A stretch of DNA of 64,000 nt from Litoditis marina (GCA_964036275.1 OZ038440.1:10081690-10145689), one strand, 5' to 3'; shown: positions 22,401 to 32,999, counted from the stretch's first letter. Numbers and translations are program-made. The notes: generated by a model not told the origin, from the letters alone.

Positions 22401-25400
22401 ATATGGTCTCTGGTGAAATTAGAAAGGAATTCTCCGTACAGATTGAACCAAACATGATGTATCGTTATTTTAAAGTGTTTAGTTTAAATATTAAACCATC
22501 ATAGTATAGTGTTCGAATAAACCCACAGTTTGGTGCATCTAGTGTTCTTTTTGTTTACTCTAACTCGGACTAACTCATTCAGCCTACAGCGTTCTTAATG
22601 TCACCTAGGTTAGCCAGCTCGTTGAATATGTCATGTGCAGGTTACAAATTGTATAGTTAATTATTAACCAACCCTGCTCCATAAATTCCGTATTATTAAT
22701 TGCGCACATACTCTCCAAAATACCCTCCAAAATAGATTCTTCGAACTGATACTCAAAATGTTACTTTAGGGGTACGATCTTTATTGTCTTGTTAATAATA
22801 ATGCCCAAAACAATTAATAGTTCCCAAATACAACAATAGATGACAGGAACTACTTTTGAATTTCATCTTGTTGGAAAATATCACATAACAGCCAACTTAT
22901 AAACAGGATGGTTATCTTGAGAGTTTTTAACAGTTATCCACAAACCAACTGACGCTCTAGTAATTTGTTCAAAATCTACCATATCTCACTTGCACCTGTG
23001 TCGGGATCCTAGGAGAGTTCTATGGATACTCACGAGGCACATAATTATATTCTCTCATGAGAGCATCTCACGTCTCACATGAATAGTGCTAGTGAACCGA
23101 GAAAACCAGTACATATTCTAACTCACTTTATCCATTGTCTGAGCTCATTTCTATTGGGAGCTCTCGACTGAATTCCCTGTAAATGGTCCCAGCCGGCTGA
23201 CTCGGCGCCTTCCGATATTTCCGGAATAATATTGAGGGGTACGGTAGAATACAGATGGGACGGCACGGTATTCTGCGTACCAGAAACGACTGAAGTACGC
23301 CGGCGATCTCCCATACTGCCTTCTTTCATATTGTTTATCTGACAGATGGTCTCGCACCGATTCAACAAACTCGCTCTTTCGATCCGACTATTTTGATCAA
23401 TGGATCTCGAGCGGAAATAGCTAGTCGTTTCCAGCAGGGACCCAAAATCTACCGTAGTTAGATGTAGGTGATTATGATCTACATGAAGGCAGTTGCGCGG
23501 CGATGTTATTGAAACCAATAAATTATTCAGTATCTAACCAATACAGTGGGTTAGTTTCATGAAGTTAATAGGTTACGGTGTTCTTCTAATAGAATTGTAT
23601 TCAAATAGTATAAGATAGTCGTATGTAGGAGTGTGAGAGCGTTTCTTAGTTTTCATTGGTCGTGCGCAACCAAAGTATAGGGTGGGTTGATTGAAATGTG
23701 TCTTGTTAGTGGAATATAGTAGAAGAGGTAGGAATTAGAGAGGTAAATAATTGACTAACAGCGAGTGAATCTGAGGTGAACAAGAATAGTCTATTTGAGT
23801 TTGTGTTTTCATTATGTTGGTCGTTATGGGCTGGAAACAAAACGCAGGAAACAATTTCAGGTGCAGTACCTAGCTAATTATGCAATAAAGTGCCTATTAG
23901 ATTGATTGTCAGTTTAATTTGGAGTGAATACATTTGTGAAGTTAAGATTCTTAACAGGAAATATGGTTGAATTTCTAAGTAAAACTCCTAAGTAAATTGT
24001 AGAGGATTATTGCAGTGATTATCGATCAATACATACTTCTCCTTCCGAACGTAACAAATATAGTTTAAGTGATAGTTTCCAGCGAATACAGAAGCCGGGA
24101 CGTATCCGAGAAACCTTTTTTCAGTACTAAATGTAGCCACGACAAAGCTTACGAGTCGAAGCTCTCTCACGTTTTGAAATGTGAACTCACGTTACTAGGT
24201 AATAACCAAGAAATACATTCCCATTTATCACAACTCAATTACAGAGGAGGTATGTTGGAATATCCCGGCCCCTTCATCCTATCCTGCGTCTCTTGTTTCG
24301 CCCACTATTTCGCAAGACTTGTATCCCGGCGGGATGTGAGCGCAGAGAAATAGCGTGTGTTTGAGGAGAGGCAGGTGGGGATCTAAAGAACGGGGTCTTC
24401 CTGAATAGAAACCCATAAAACCTCCACTCACCCTTTATAAATGCGGGCGGTAAACTTGACCTTAGCGAACATTTCTTGGCAGAGATAACATTGTACTGAA
24501 AAGGCCCGAAAGTTGGCGGAAAACTATTAGAAGAAAGATCAATGATGGTTTGAAGAGGGTGGAAACATGTAGACAATAAATTATAAATGAGGCTAATAGG
24601 TGCGAACACCTTTTACAAAGCCAAACATCACTGTGAACAGAAAAAAATCACTAGCGCGGTAGCAATCCCTGCGCTATCATGAGAAGTTCATGAACATCTC
24701 ATGACCCACTTCCGAACCATATCAATCGATAGCTCATGAGAATTTCATATATATTCTCATGATAACCTCGTTAACATCTGATGAACTACCTGTGAACTGT
24801 TAACGTTCTAGCATAGCAATTAATAGAATCTCATGAAAGCTCATGAGATATGGTTCATGAGATATTCTCATGAGGTTCACGAGGGATTGCGACCGCCACT
24901 AATAAAAAAACTGGGATCTCTGTTAGCACTACAAAGATGACATGTTTTTATGTAAGTGGGTTAGCTGAAAAAAAGAGAATATGAAAAGTTGGGAAACGGA
25001 GGCCTGAATACATCTAATAAGCAGAGGGCCCTAACTTCGTTTTCGTCTAAAAAACTTGCACTTGTGAGTTCTCATTCATATAAATATGGCACATCTTGAA
25101 TGGAATATGGTTTTTGGTATTGAACATGACCAAAGGTGTAAGATTTCGATTTCAAAATATTTAACATTTAACAACTTTTTGCTGCGTTGTGAGCGAGAAC
25201 TCTAGTAGAATTGAATCTTTGCGAGATGAAGACTTAGTTCATCATCATGCCTATGAAATAGAAATTGACAGTTGACGTCGAATGAAAAGAGAGAAAGAGA
25301 GAGAGAGGGAAAGAGAGAGAGTGAGAGAAAGAGGGAGAGTGAAGGAGACAAACTAAAATCTTGCGATATTTTATTATCTATATTATGTGTAATGACTCTA

Positions 25401-28400
25401 GAAATGTTGACAAGGGTTATGATACATACTAAATAGTGTGCTTGTTAGCTGAAACAGAAACCAGAAACCTTTCATCATTTGTTCATTGTTGCACGCAAAT
25501 ATCTCCATGAAACATGAAACGTTTATAAAAGCGTGTCACAACATTTTTATATCCTACAAATGGAAGAGTATGAATAATCTCACGTAGACCACGTGATGAG
25601 ATGGTTCTATTCTCACACGTTTCACAGGGGATAAAAAACTGTGAAACTTAGTGACGCACAAATAAGAGAGTAAAGAGAGAGAGAGAGAGAGAGAGGGGAG
25701 AGAGAGACAGAAGAGAGAGAAAGAGTGTGTGAGTAAAAGAGATTGAGTGAAAAAGTGTGTGAAAGAGAGGGAGATGAAGAGAGCGACAGTGAGCGAGAGA
25801 AAGAGAGATATTTCATACTATTTAGTTGTAAGTCGTGAAAACCGTGTTCTTTTGTCGTTGTCTTAGGCGTAGTGGTGAAAGGCAGGAGATGCTATGCATT
25901 CATTTACTGGCGATAGTCACTCATAAAAGACGCACTCTCATAAAAACGTTATGGAAAAAGTTCCGTGTCAACGTGAGAAAACGTCATAAACTTACTGCTT
26001 AACTTTTCCGAACATGACTCAAGTGTTGCACGTGAGTCACTACTTGAGTTCGACTACATTTCAAAAGTTCTTTAATAGTTAGTTGACTTTTCAAGTTCTG
26101 AGTTGGGTATCTCGCATAAACATCATCACCAGCTTGCTCTACATCTTCAATGTTCTTCAGCAAGTTAGAAGATGAGAAGAGTTAAAGATGTATTCTAAAC
26201 GTAAGAGGCTGGATTAATGAAATGTGGGATATGAAGTGGTTGATGGAAGAAAGAGGGGAAGCGAAATAATGAATTACTGAGTATTCGATTCTGACATCCA
26301 GATTCTATTGTAGAGGTGGTGAAAAGAGGACAATGAACATCAGAATAGAAGATGAGGTGCGACAATTGACTTCGGAAGATGAGAGAGAGGGAGAGAAAGA
26401 GAGAAAGAGAGAGAAGGGGAGAGGAGAGAGAAATAGAGAGAGAGGGAAACGCATTGAATGCAAAAGATGATGAAGTGAGTGGTGGGGGAAAATAGTTCAT
26501 TGTCGTACAGCGTAATTTGACATCTAGTTGTTTTTCTTCAGTGTAAACAAAGGAAAACAATCGTGTGAACAACAATTTACCTCTGACCGATTTGGGCAGA
26601 TTCTTTGAATACCAAAAATAGGTGGCGACTTTATACTAGCTACTCCAGATGTTCCACGGTTCAAGCTTGAGAAAGCATTGGCTACAAAATTACAGAATGG
26701 TTATTAAAAGATTCTGTAAAAACAACAAAAATAAGAGCTATTTTGTTACTTATAAAAATACTGAAGTTTTGGTGAAAACACTTTATCATTTTGTGAAGTA
26801 GTTTCACGGTTCATGTTTTATGATAAGAAAGCATTGTAACTACTAAACGGTTATTAAAAGCTTGTGTAAGAACAACAAAAATTAGAACTATTTTATTACT
26901 TATGAAAATACTAAACTTCTGGTGAAAAAGAGGTTCAGCGTTCTCAGCTACTCCACAAGTTGTTATGGCAAACATGCGTCAACTTTGATAACTGCATTTG
27001 ATTTGGTTGAAGAAGACTGGATGACAGTTGGAACTTGGAGTAATATGTGGTAGTGCATTATAATTTAGTTTAGTGGTACATGTTTTTCACGTTTCACGTT
27101 AGGAATAACAAGAAGAACGTGCACACTCTGGCTCTTGGTCATCACAAACTTTCTGGGGTGATTTATTTGAAGTACGACAATATTACAAAAAAAACGTAAC
27201 AAACGTCACTGGAAAACAGGTTTTAAGAGCAAGTATGCTATAAATTCTAAAAACAACTGCTTGTTTATATGTAATTTAAGTTAGTTCTGTTGTATTAATA
27301 GAATTCATTCTATTATTTTCTAAAATGTGGGGAATGAGACGTAATTGAGCCTCTCGACTGTTGCACTAAGTGCACGAGAACATCACCAATTGGCTCACAT
27401 TTCTTTTCTAACCAATCTCCTGTTCGAAATATTGGACGCTGATTTTTATTGTTCTTTAAAGTGAAGATCGTTTTCTGGTCTTTGAAGTCTTTGAGGATCT
27501 TTAGAGTAAAGATGAACTAGGAACAACTCTAATCGGGTTGGGCTCAGGTATTTCTTTAAAAAAATAGTTACTAGAGAATGGTAGTCGTTAGCGAGTGATG
27601 ATTATCTGTCGAATTGGTCATGTTCTTTCGCTGTATCATTCGGTATCGTTCTCTATTTTTTATACATTTCATAAACCTCCGGCTACGTAAACTAAGTTCC
27701 TAAATTCCTTCCACGGCCATTTTTGTCTTAATGCAACATTCATTTCGAATATTATTCCCTAAGTCTTTGGGATCTTCCCTCTAACGTGGCATAACCCCCA
27801 AACAATTTTCAACACGATACCTAACCTCATTTTCTCGAATAGTCTCTCTTTTGAGGTTAAGTTCTCACTAATTTAACGTGACTCCGTGATAATGCAATCC
27901 CCGTAATGATTGTTAGATTACTCGCTTCCTTACGTCTATGCAAATGTCGATTCCCCAGTGTATGCTCATTTGTTGCCAAAATGGGCTAGCTCCGGGCAAC
28001 ATCAAAACAAACCATTTGAAATCTACTCAGTCGAGATAACACGCGCAACATTTTGAATCAACAACAAAGAATTAGCTATACAAGGGGTTCTATCAAACAA
28101 CCTTATATTAGTAGAAGCTAATAACTGAGATATAACGGAACCTACAATGTTTGGTGCTAAAGTGGTATTTCAAATTGGAAAGTGGAATTTCAGGTTGCAA
28201 ATAGAACTTTAGGCCGAAACGCTAGATTCTTGGCAAACATACATACGGAGATTCAGTCTAAAACAATAAAATATTTTCACGCAACTTTCGATTGTTCGCC
28301 CTCAGAACCTTGTGAACTTTCTTCTTCTACGTTCTAGTGAAACTTCTCTGATCTTTGAAACGCGAGTGAGTATTTATTTCAAATAACTCAACTCAAAACC

Positions 28401-29191
28401 CATATACTGTTTTTCAAGTAGGTGGCTTTTTATGCATATATGCGGCATGAATTATGGGCCCACAAAATAAATTGGCTGAGCTAAAGTCACCGAAATAAAC
28501 GTCATACTAACGAAAACCCAGTGAGCAAACATTTCGCACTGTTGTAAAAGTGTAAAACTACAGTCGCACGCCATACCAAACTACTAAGCTCGGATTGATG
28601 AATGACGGTCAGCAAAGTATTGTCATTTTCTCCTGAAGAATCTAGAAATTAACATAAGGTGTTGATATTTATTGTTAAACTGACGTAGGATTCTACCATT
28701 TTGTGTAGTACTCAATTGTGAAAGTATGATATGAAACCTTCGGTTCTAAAGTAATACTTGTTCTAATGAATCAATTACCTGGTGAGGTCGTTGCCGTTCC
28801 TAGCTGTATGTAGAGATGGATTCTTCACTGAATAGACCGATTCTCTGTGACTAGCCGGTAGGGGACTGAAATGGGTACATCGAAAGCGATCAATACGTAT
28901 AGGGGATGTACAGTTGTAGTTTGATCCAAACACGCATTAAAAAGAAAAAAGATCTGAGATTAACTTACAAAACCTCGAAAAACAACAACAACGATCCCTC
29001 ATTCAATAAGAAGATCATTGCAATTAGTAGCTTTGTACTTATTTTGAAAAGATTGAAATGTTGAAACTGAGTATGAACTACAATTGAGTGTGAACTAACG
29101 GTGGTACTGGCGGTACATAGGTGCCAATGTAGGGGTGGAGAGACCCCCTTCCACCCTGCAGACTGTACGAAAGACGACTCGATCGTAACAT
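7414..29191 (-). CDS. Two-pore-domain (K2P/TWK) potassium channel
   Basis: Nineteen exons, in transcript order: 29191-29100, 28865-28779, 23420-23127, 15664-15559, 14499-14416, 14024-13882, 13561-13419, 13021-12905, 12692-12574, 11954-11849, 11588-11530, 11125-11050, 10150-10055, 9621-9529, 9284-9202, 8918-8820, 8644-8549, 8103-8021, 7522-7414. All phases fit; the sum is 2085 nt, or 694 residues. K2P channels carry background K+ current across the plasma membrane. Residues about 194-221 are M1, followed by an extracellular loop with N-glycosylation sequons NET and NGS. Pore 1 (TTIGYG) is near 313-318 and M2 near 330-350; an approximately 107-residue cytosolic loop has a Cys cluster (CWKCIKCICC). 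M3 is near 463-483, pore 2 (TTIGFGD) near 505-511, then M4 and a 150-residue C-terminus. The acceptors at 23421 and 8104 are weak. The exact twk paralogue is not identified. Confidence 0.9.
7604..7736. repeat. Inverted repeat of AAAGTCATT motifs in the last channel intron
   Basis: Arms 7604-7632 and 7708-7736 match as inverted copies at 28 of 29 positions. Each arm contains two AAAAGTCATT units; a further ATGACTT lies just outside. The spacer is 75 bases of AT-rich sequence. It lies in intron 7523-8020 and would form a stable hairpin in the pre-mRNA. Confidence 0.7.
8390..8492. repeat. MITE-like hairpin, family GGACGATTATGTGG, copy 2
   Basis: This copy keeps the same left arm as 4005-4027, the same core (CAATACATTTTTCAATTGCA then GTTTAAAGGACC), and a diverged right arm ending ACATAATCGTA. 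It lies between the coding exons 8549-8644 and 8021-8103. Confidence 0.75.
10690..10800. repeat. GA-rich low-complexity tract in a channel intron
   Basis: Purine-rich sequence, mostly GAGAGA with GTGAGTGAGTGAG, lies inside intron 10151-11049. It gives spurious Ser/Leu-rich open frames on the minus strand. Confidence 0.8.
11185..11466. repeat. Two adjacent TTGTAGTTTGATC-type short inverted repeats
   Basis: Units 11185-11259 and 11394-11466 each start with a TTGTAGT(C/T)T(G/C) motif and end with its inverse CAAACTACAAAC, enclosing about 45 bases. Both lie in the intron between exons 11530-11588 and 11050-11125. They belong to the dispersed family listed in the findings. Confidence 0.7.
12455..12542. 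repeat. Exact 44-bp tandem duplication
   Basis: The unit 12455-12498 is repeated without any visible change at 12499-12542 (both begin GGGGGTTGAGATCACACAAG). It sits 32 bases beyond the donor of the channel exon 12574-12692, inside the intron. Confidence 0.9.
14098..14160. repeat. TTGTAGTTTGATC-type short inverted repeat
   Basis: It begins GTTGTAGTTTGAT and ends ACCAGACTACAAAC with about 35 bases between, in the intron just upstream of channel exon 13882-14024. It is one member of the dispersed family. Confidence 0.65.
14977..15108. repeat. 135-bp MITE-like family, copy 1 (diverged)
   Basis: It shares with three other copies the order: AGAAGTAAATTGAATAGTCA, ATTCTAATGAGG-like core, GCAC(T) boxes, GAGTTCTGCTGTGTTTAACA, and a GACTAACAG end. 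Here the inner part is shortened and the CACGTG near the right end is lost. It lies in the intron between channel exons 15559-15664 and 14416-14499. Confidence 0.75.
17200..17273. repeat. TTGTAGTTTGATC-type short inverted repeat
   Basis: Left end TTGTAGTTTGGATC and right end TTCAAACTACAAAC face each other across about 45 bases in the large channel intron. Further members nearby are at 17774-17845 and 21605-21677. Confidence 0.7.
18106..18239. repeat. 135-bp MITE-like family, copy 2
   Basis: The ends TATACTAGAAGTAA and TTGACTAACAGTATA are imperfect inverted repeats that extend inward over about 30 bases, with TAGTCACGTGAAA on the left and TTTCACGTGACT on the right. Full-length copies are also at 19543-19670 and 30116-30253. 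Confidence 0.85.
18525..18860. repeat. CT-rich low-complexity tract
   Basis: About 330 bases of TCTC, with a regular (TATCTCTC)n block at about 18664-18712. All open frames here are low-complexity artefacts rich in Ser and Leu. A shorter similar tract lies at 19080-19150. Confidence 0.9.
19543..19670. repeat. 135-bp MITE-like family, copy 3
   Basis: It begins TATACTAGAATTCAATTGAA, contains GGCATTCTAATGAGGAATCG and TTTCACGTGACTGTGCAA, and loses the usual right end (GGTACTAA in place of GACTAACAGTATA). Confidence 0.8.
21890..22215. repeat. TTTTTCGAG array flanked by inverted ends
   Basis: Roughly 290 bases of irregular repeats built from TTTTTCGAG and TTTCGAG. The left edge has AGGGTTGTTAATCGAG and the right edge TTTTAACAACCTT, which are inverted relative to each other. 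Both strands stay open in several frames because the unit lacks stops in those frames. The array lies in the large channel intron. Confidence 0.8.
24651..24902. repeat. MITE-like element with internal CTCATGAG palindromes
   Basis: Left end 24652-24670 (TAGCGCGGTAGCAATCCCT) and right end 24882-24901 (AGGGATTGCGACCGCCACTA) are near-perfect terminal inverted repeats. Between them about nine CATGA/CTCATGAG-like palindromes recur irregularly. No protein is encoded, so it would be non-autonomous. Confidence 0.8.
26650..26925. repeat. Diverged direct repeat, about 130-bp units
   Basis: Segments about 26650-26780 and 26808-26925 share the order TTCCACGGTTCA / GAAAGCATTG / GGTTATTAAAAG / AACAACAAAAAT / TTACTTAT(G)AAAATACT / TGGTGAAAA. 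They are an old local duplication inside the channel intron. Confidence 0.7.
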
Positions 29192-29195
29192 TCTG
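29189..29195 (-). promoter_or_regulatory. Acceptor directly before the channel start codon
   Basis: On the minus strand CTGTTTTCAG is followed by one A and then ATG (29191-29189). An ATG placed one base after a strong acceptor is typical of an SL-spliced nematode start. The same acceptor could also receive the small upstream exon at 29418-29459. Confidence 0.5.
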
Positions 29196-29417
29196 AAAAC
29201 AGGGCGAGTTTTCTTGTGTACTCGAAATATTGATTGAAATAAACGCAGTGTAATTGATAGGGAAATCGTTTCCTATACTGTGTTCTTGACAGGTGTGAAT
29301 GTGTTTCTTTCTTTTTTATTTCCTGTCAGTAACTTCAAGCAAAGGTTCATTGGCCGTCAACAAACTTGATTTTTTTTCTGAGATTAGCAGTCCTGCTGAA
29401 ATCGTGAATATACTTAC

Positions 29418-29459
29418 CTTTGGTGGCTATGTAGGTGGACCAGTGATCATATTCTTCAT
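29418..29459 (-). other. Possible 5' untranslated exon of the K2P channel
   Basis: Forty-two bases lie between a good acceptor (TGTTTCAG) and a strong donor (GTAAGTAT), 226 bases upstream of the first coding exon. In the frame that would join the ATG exon it contains a stop, so if used it is 5' UTR. In another frame it stays open, but that frame meets a stop two exons later. Confidence 0.4.
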
Positions 29460-30115
29460 CTGAAACACAGAAAAATTTAACATCATGGGATGTCTATTAG
29501 AGATATCAGAAAGTTCAAACATTATACAGCACTACCTGACTTGGAATTGACTGTGACATACAGTATAACTTCTGCATAACGTAGTAACAAAAAGATCAGA
29601 AAAACGTGTTTACTGATTTCAAGATTCATTCATTCACATTTACTGGTGGAAATTAATTTATTTTGCATTAATACAGGTTAACAATTATGTTCTCGTAACG
29701 AACTCAAGTCGTACAAAACACATCGAAAAGCGGAAAAGTGTGTGTAAATAGATCTGCTCTTTTTACACGTTTTACGTTCTCTTTTTACACGTTTTACGTG
29801 ACCTTGTGACTTATGTAGAATGAGGTAATGACGAGAATTGAAAGCAGCCGTATCAGGGGGAGTTGAGAGAAAAAGCGTTTATGAAACGTTAATGAGACAT
29901 GGCCGAACGAATACATAGAAAATCAAGAAAAACGATTGTACTCGAAGTTTGACGCACATTATTAGAATTTATTGACTTAATGATATAGAATGTTCATTCA
30001 TAGAAGATTTTAAATGTGATTGCAAAAAGCAAAAGTGTTCAAAACTCCAACAAGTCAACTAAACATAACCAATCTTGAATAGAGATCCTGATAAGCTTAT
30101 ATAACTTGTGACAGG

Positions 30116-30253
30116 TATACTAGAAGTCAATTGAATAATCACGCGAAGTTGGCATTCTAATGACGTAACGTAACGTCACTTTGCCATTGCACATTTTTTA
30201 GTTGTGCTGTGTTTAACATGTTCCACGTGACTGTGCAACTGACTAACAGTATA
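30116..30253. repeat. 135-bp MITE-like family, copy 4
   Basis: It starts TATACTAGAAGTCAATTGAA and ends CAACTGACTAACAGTATA, with GGCATTCTAATGACG, a short duplicated GTAACGTAACG, and TTCCACGTGACT. It lies upstream of the channel's first exon. Confidence 0.85.
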
Positions 30254-31345
30254 ATATGATGATCACCGCCTCGTAACGAAGCGACTTCAATGAATGACTA
30301 AACAAGTCGTACTAAATAAAAGAACATGAGAACAGGTTTGTGATGTCTTCTATTATTTACATTCACTTTTTGTGACATAGCAACACGCGAGTAGAAACAT
30401 CAAGGTTTCATTTCTGAACTTATGACAACCCACTTTAAAATACACAGTGAGTAAAAATCCAGGAAAAACGAAAAATATATTAATTAAAAGTCATTAATAT
30501 TGATTGAGAGTCCGAGTACTGAATTGAGAGAAGTGAATACCGTGACATTGATGATTCGTCATAATAAAAAATGATCAGACCGCACCTTTACTCGCTAAGT
30601 GAGCCATACTCCTTTCCAACGATCCATGGACATTGGACACTTACAGTATATGCAGTGAGACTATTTAATCGATGTGAGATTTTTTGTGATCTTGTAGAAA
30701 CAAGAGTAACAAACTAAAAGACCAATGAGAGCCACCCCTTCCTTTTTCTCTCGGGTCAATGTAGTTCGATGCCACCTTGTACTAGTTTTGTTTTCATTGC
30801 CGTGCACGACAGATCACGAAACTTCAAACTGTCTCTGTCTATGTGTATGCCAGGCTAGCATGAACGTAAATTCAACATAGTCTCGTTCTTTAATCTTTGA
30901 CTTGTGCCAAAATGATCTCATTCTCACAATCAAAAGTAGTAGAGTAGGTAGACATAGGTAGATAGCAGTGCACTGCCCCAGGCATATAATAGGCCTCAGG
31001 CTCATAAATGTCAGGCACATCGCACTGCTCCTATTTCATTTCACGCACTCAAATCGTCTATCCTGCCATACTTTCACCCCAAAAAATGAATGATTCAAAG
31101 AGGTAAGAGAAAGACATATCCATGTCATGACGTCAAAATAATAGCAAAATCCTGTCGGCTCACAGCGGAAAACCTGCGCCGGTAGTGCCCCGACCCCATC
31201 TCCACCACTAAAGCTTAGTTGAAACTAGTGGCAAAGTTCCAAGTGAGTTTCAGTGACTGAGTTGGATCCAGAGCACTATCGGAACAGGTTTAATTCTGAG
31301 CTAATCGACTTGCTCTTGCATGGTTATGGTCGTGCCGATTTCCGC

Positions 31346-31418
31346 GAATTGGTGGTTCAGTGGTAGAATGCTCGCCTGCCACGCGGGTAACCCGGTTCGT
31401 TTCCCGGCCGATGCACCA
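31346..31418 (+). pseudogene. Degenerate tRNA-Gly(GCC) with encoded CCA
   Basis: A Gly-GCC tRNA is recognisable from the D arm (GGTGGTTCAGTGGTAGAAT) and the anticodon arm (CTCGCCTGCCACGCGGG, anticodon GCC). The T arm has lost one base of its stem and position 58 is T instead of the near-invariant A. The acceptor stem has a mismatch at pair 2-71. The CCA end is present in the DNA after the discriminator A. Eukaryotic tRNA genes do not encode CCA, so this looks like a retroposed copy of a mature tRNA. A further fragment, GGTGGTTCAGTGGTA, recurs at 31483-31499. Confidence 0.75.
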
Positions 31419-32507
31419 AATGTACAAGTATGATGCACACGTGTAACTTTCTGTGTTGGTAACTTTCTGTGTTGGTAATTATGTGGTGGTTCAGTGGTAT
31501 AAGACAATCTCTATGGTTCCGATAAACAACTATGTGGCGAACTATGAGAGTGAGAATCTACCAAGTGCCTCCGAGTACGCGGGGCTAGTAAACTACAAAC
31601 AAAGAGTGAGTGAGAGAGAGAGGCGAGTAGCAATTGCTCGTGTCCACGACACCGACTGACTTCACATTTTCGTGAGTGAAGTCTTGGAAGAACGAGAAAA
31701 GTAATTTAGTAAAATATCAAATTGAATTGAAAGTACACGTTATTCTAAATCAACGTTGAAAAACGTGTTTGAGCGGACTTGTGCAGAACTGCGCAGTACA
31801 ACTATGCACATATTATCAATCTACAAACAACGCATACCATTGCGACATTTTTGATTACAACAACTACAACAACTTGAAAGAACTAAATCATATCTTTTCA
31901 GGCCGCTTTGCAACGCTGTGATACACACGAGGTTTTGTTAGAAAAGGAGCCTGTGTTTCATATTTCCCACCCGTATCATTTTCTACTGTTGCGTAGGATG
32001 TTGTTGTCGGATTGAGTGAGGGGAAAAAGATAAAAGATAATCTCGAAAGATCGTATGCATCTCACAATAAATCCCTGCTTTTTAAAGATTTAGAGAGGTA
32101 GCTTTCAGACCAAACAAAAACTTAATACGATGTTGTTAATTCTAGATTATCAGTAAACGTGAATAATGTGTTGTAGTTTCTTGATGTTTTACTCGACATA
32201 CCTTCAAATATCATATATCGAGTTATTCCCCGAAATCAAAAAGTAAATTTGGAAGTAAATAGCCGGGTTGGCCTGGGGGAAGTGGATATAATGGGAGGGT
32301 GACTAAGAATAGTTAGAAAGAGAGATAGATGTGCACTGAAGTTGTAGTGAGGTGACGTTTAGCGACTATCTGACTCCCAAATCTAACTCCAATTAGATTA
32401 GCCAACCGCCTAACTCGCACAAAAAATCCTAGTCTCAAACATCCTCCTTTATTGGGAGTCATATTTAGAGTATATCTGAAAACAGTAGAGAAACAATTGA
32501 TATATAT

Positions 32508-32834
32508 ATTAGTATAAAAAACGAGTGTAAAGAAAGTAAAGATTAGTTTTGGATAAACATGTACAAGAAATATAAAAGAAGTCCAATAAAAATATTTTGA
32601 GGAAAAGTCTAATCTCGCTCGGTTTAAAAATCAAAAAAAGGATACCGAGTTTTTTGCTACCGGAAGAAAACTTCTGACTGCGACTCACAATAATCTAGCT
32701 TATACTCCGTTGTTTTCAGAGAAGCGAGATTAGCATTTTCCTCAAAATATTTGTATTGGACTTCTTTTATATTTCTTGTACATGTTTATCCAAAACTAAT
32801 CTTTACTTTCTTTACACTCGTTTTTTATACTAAT
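32508..32834. repeat. Long foldback element with 112-bp arms
   Basis: Arm 32508-32619 and arm 32723-32834 are inverted copies differing at only about 3 of 112 positions, separated by 103 bases. Arms run from ATTAGTATAAAAAACGAG to the TAATCTCGCT end. No coding capacity is seen. Transcription would give a nearly perfect double-stranded hairpin. Confidence 0.9.
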
Positions 32835-32999
32835 TGAACTCTTTTTCTATGGTTACGAAGTAACGGTCATTTTTGATAAAAATGATATTTTTGAACAATA
32901 ATATAAACAAGGAATTTTATGTTTTTCTATGGAGTGTTAAACCGCGCCGTAGTTCAGAACGTTTGTGTAGTTGTAACCTCGTTCAAGTGATAGCAAATT

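Larger units (their letters stand above)
15665..23126. other. Large 7.5-kb intron of the K2P channel gene
   Basis: No coding exon is convincing here. The stretch holds MITE-like copies at 18106-18239 and 19543-19670; TTGTAGTTTGATC-type inverted repeats at 17200-17273, 17774-17845 and 21605-21677; a pyrimidine tract at 18525-18860; a degenerate GGAGTTAACTGGGAGGTAG repeat at about 20150-20300; and the TTTTTCGAG array at 21890-22215. The open frame at 16478-16792 starts at GTG and has no splice context. Confidence 0.6.
23421..28778. other. 5.4-kb intron of the K2P channel gene
   Basis: It contains the CTCATGAG element (24651-24902), a 160-bp imperfect direct repeat (26650-26925), and GA-rich tracts at about 25283-25345, 25670-25810 and 26380-26455. 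I see no coding exon. The open frames at 25622-25816 and 26195-26575 are the GA tracts read on the minus strand. Confidence 0.6.

Noticed and set aside
24651..24902. CRISPR-like array
   Set aside because: The repeated unit is only 8 bases, spacing is irregular, the ends are terminal inverted repeats, and the genome is eukaryotic.
29418..29459. Reading the small upstream channel exon as coding (EEYDHWSTYIATK)
   Set aside because: That frame continues into exon 29100-29192 but meets a stop in exon 28779-28865. The ATG frame is the one that stays open through all later exons.
31301..31507. 68-residue open frame on the minus strand
   Set aside because: It overlaps the tRNA-Gly copy in antisense and has no protein-like features.
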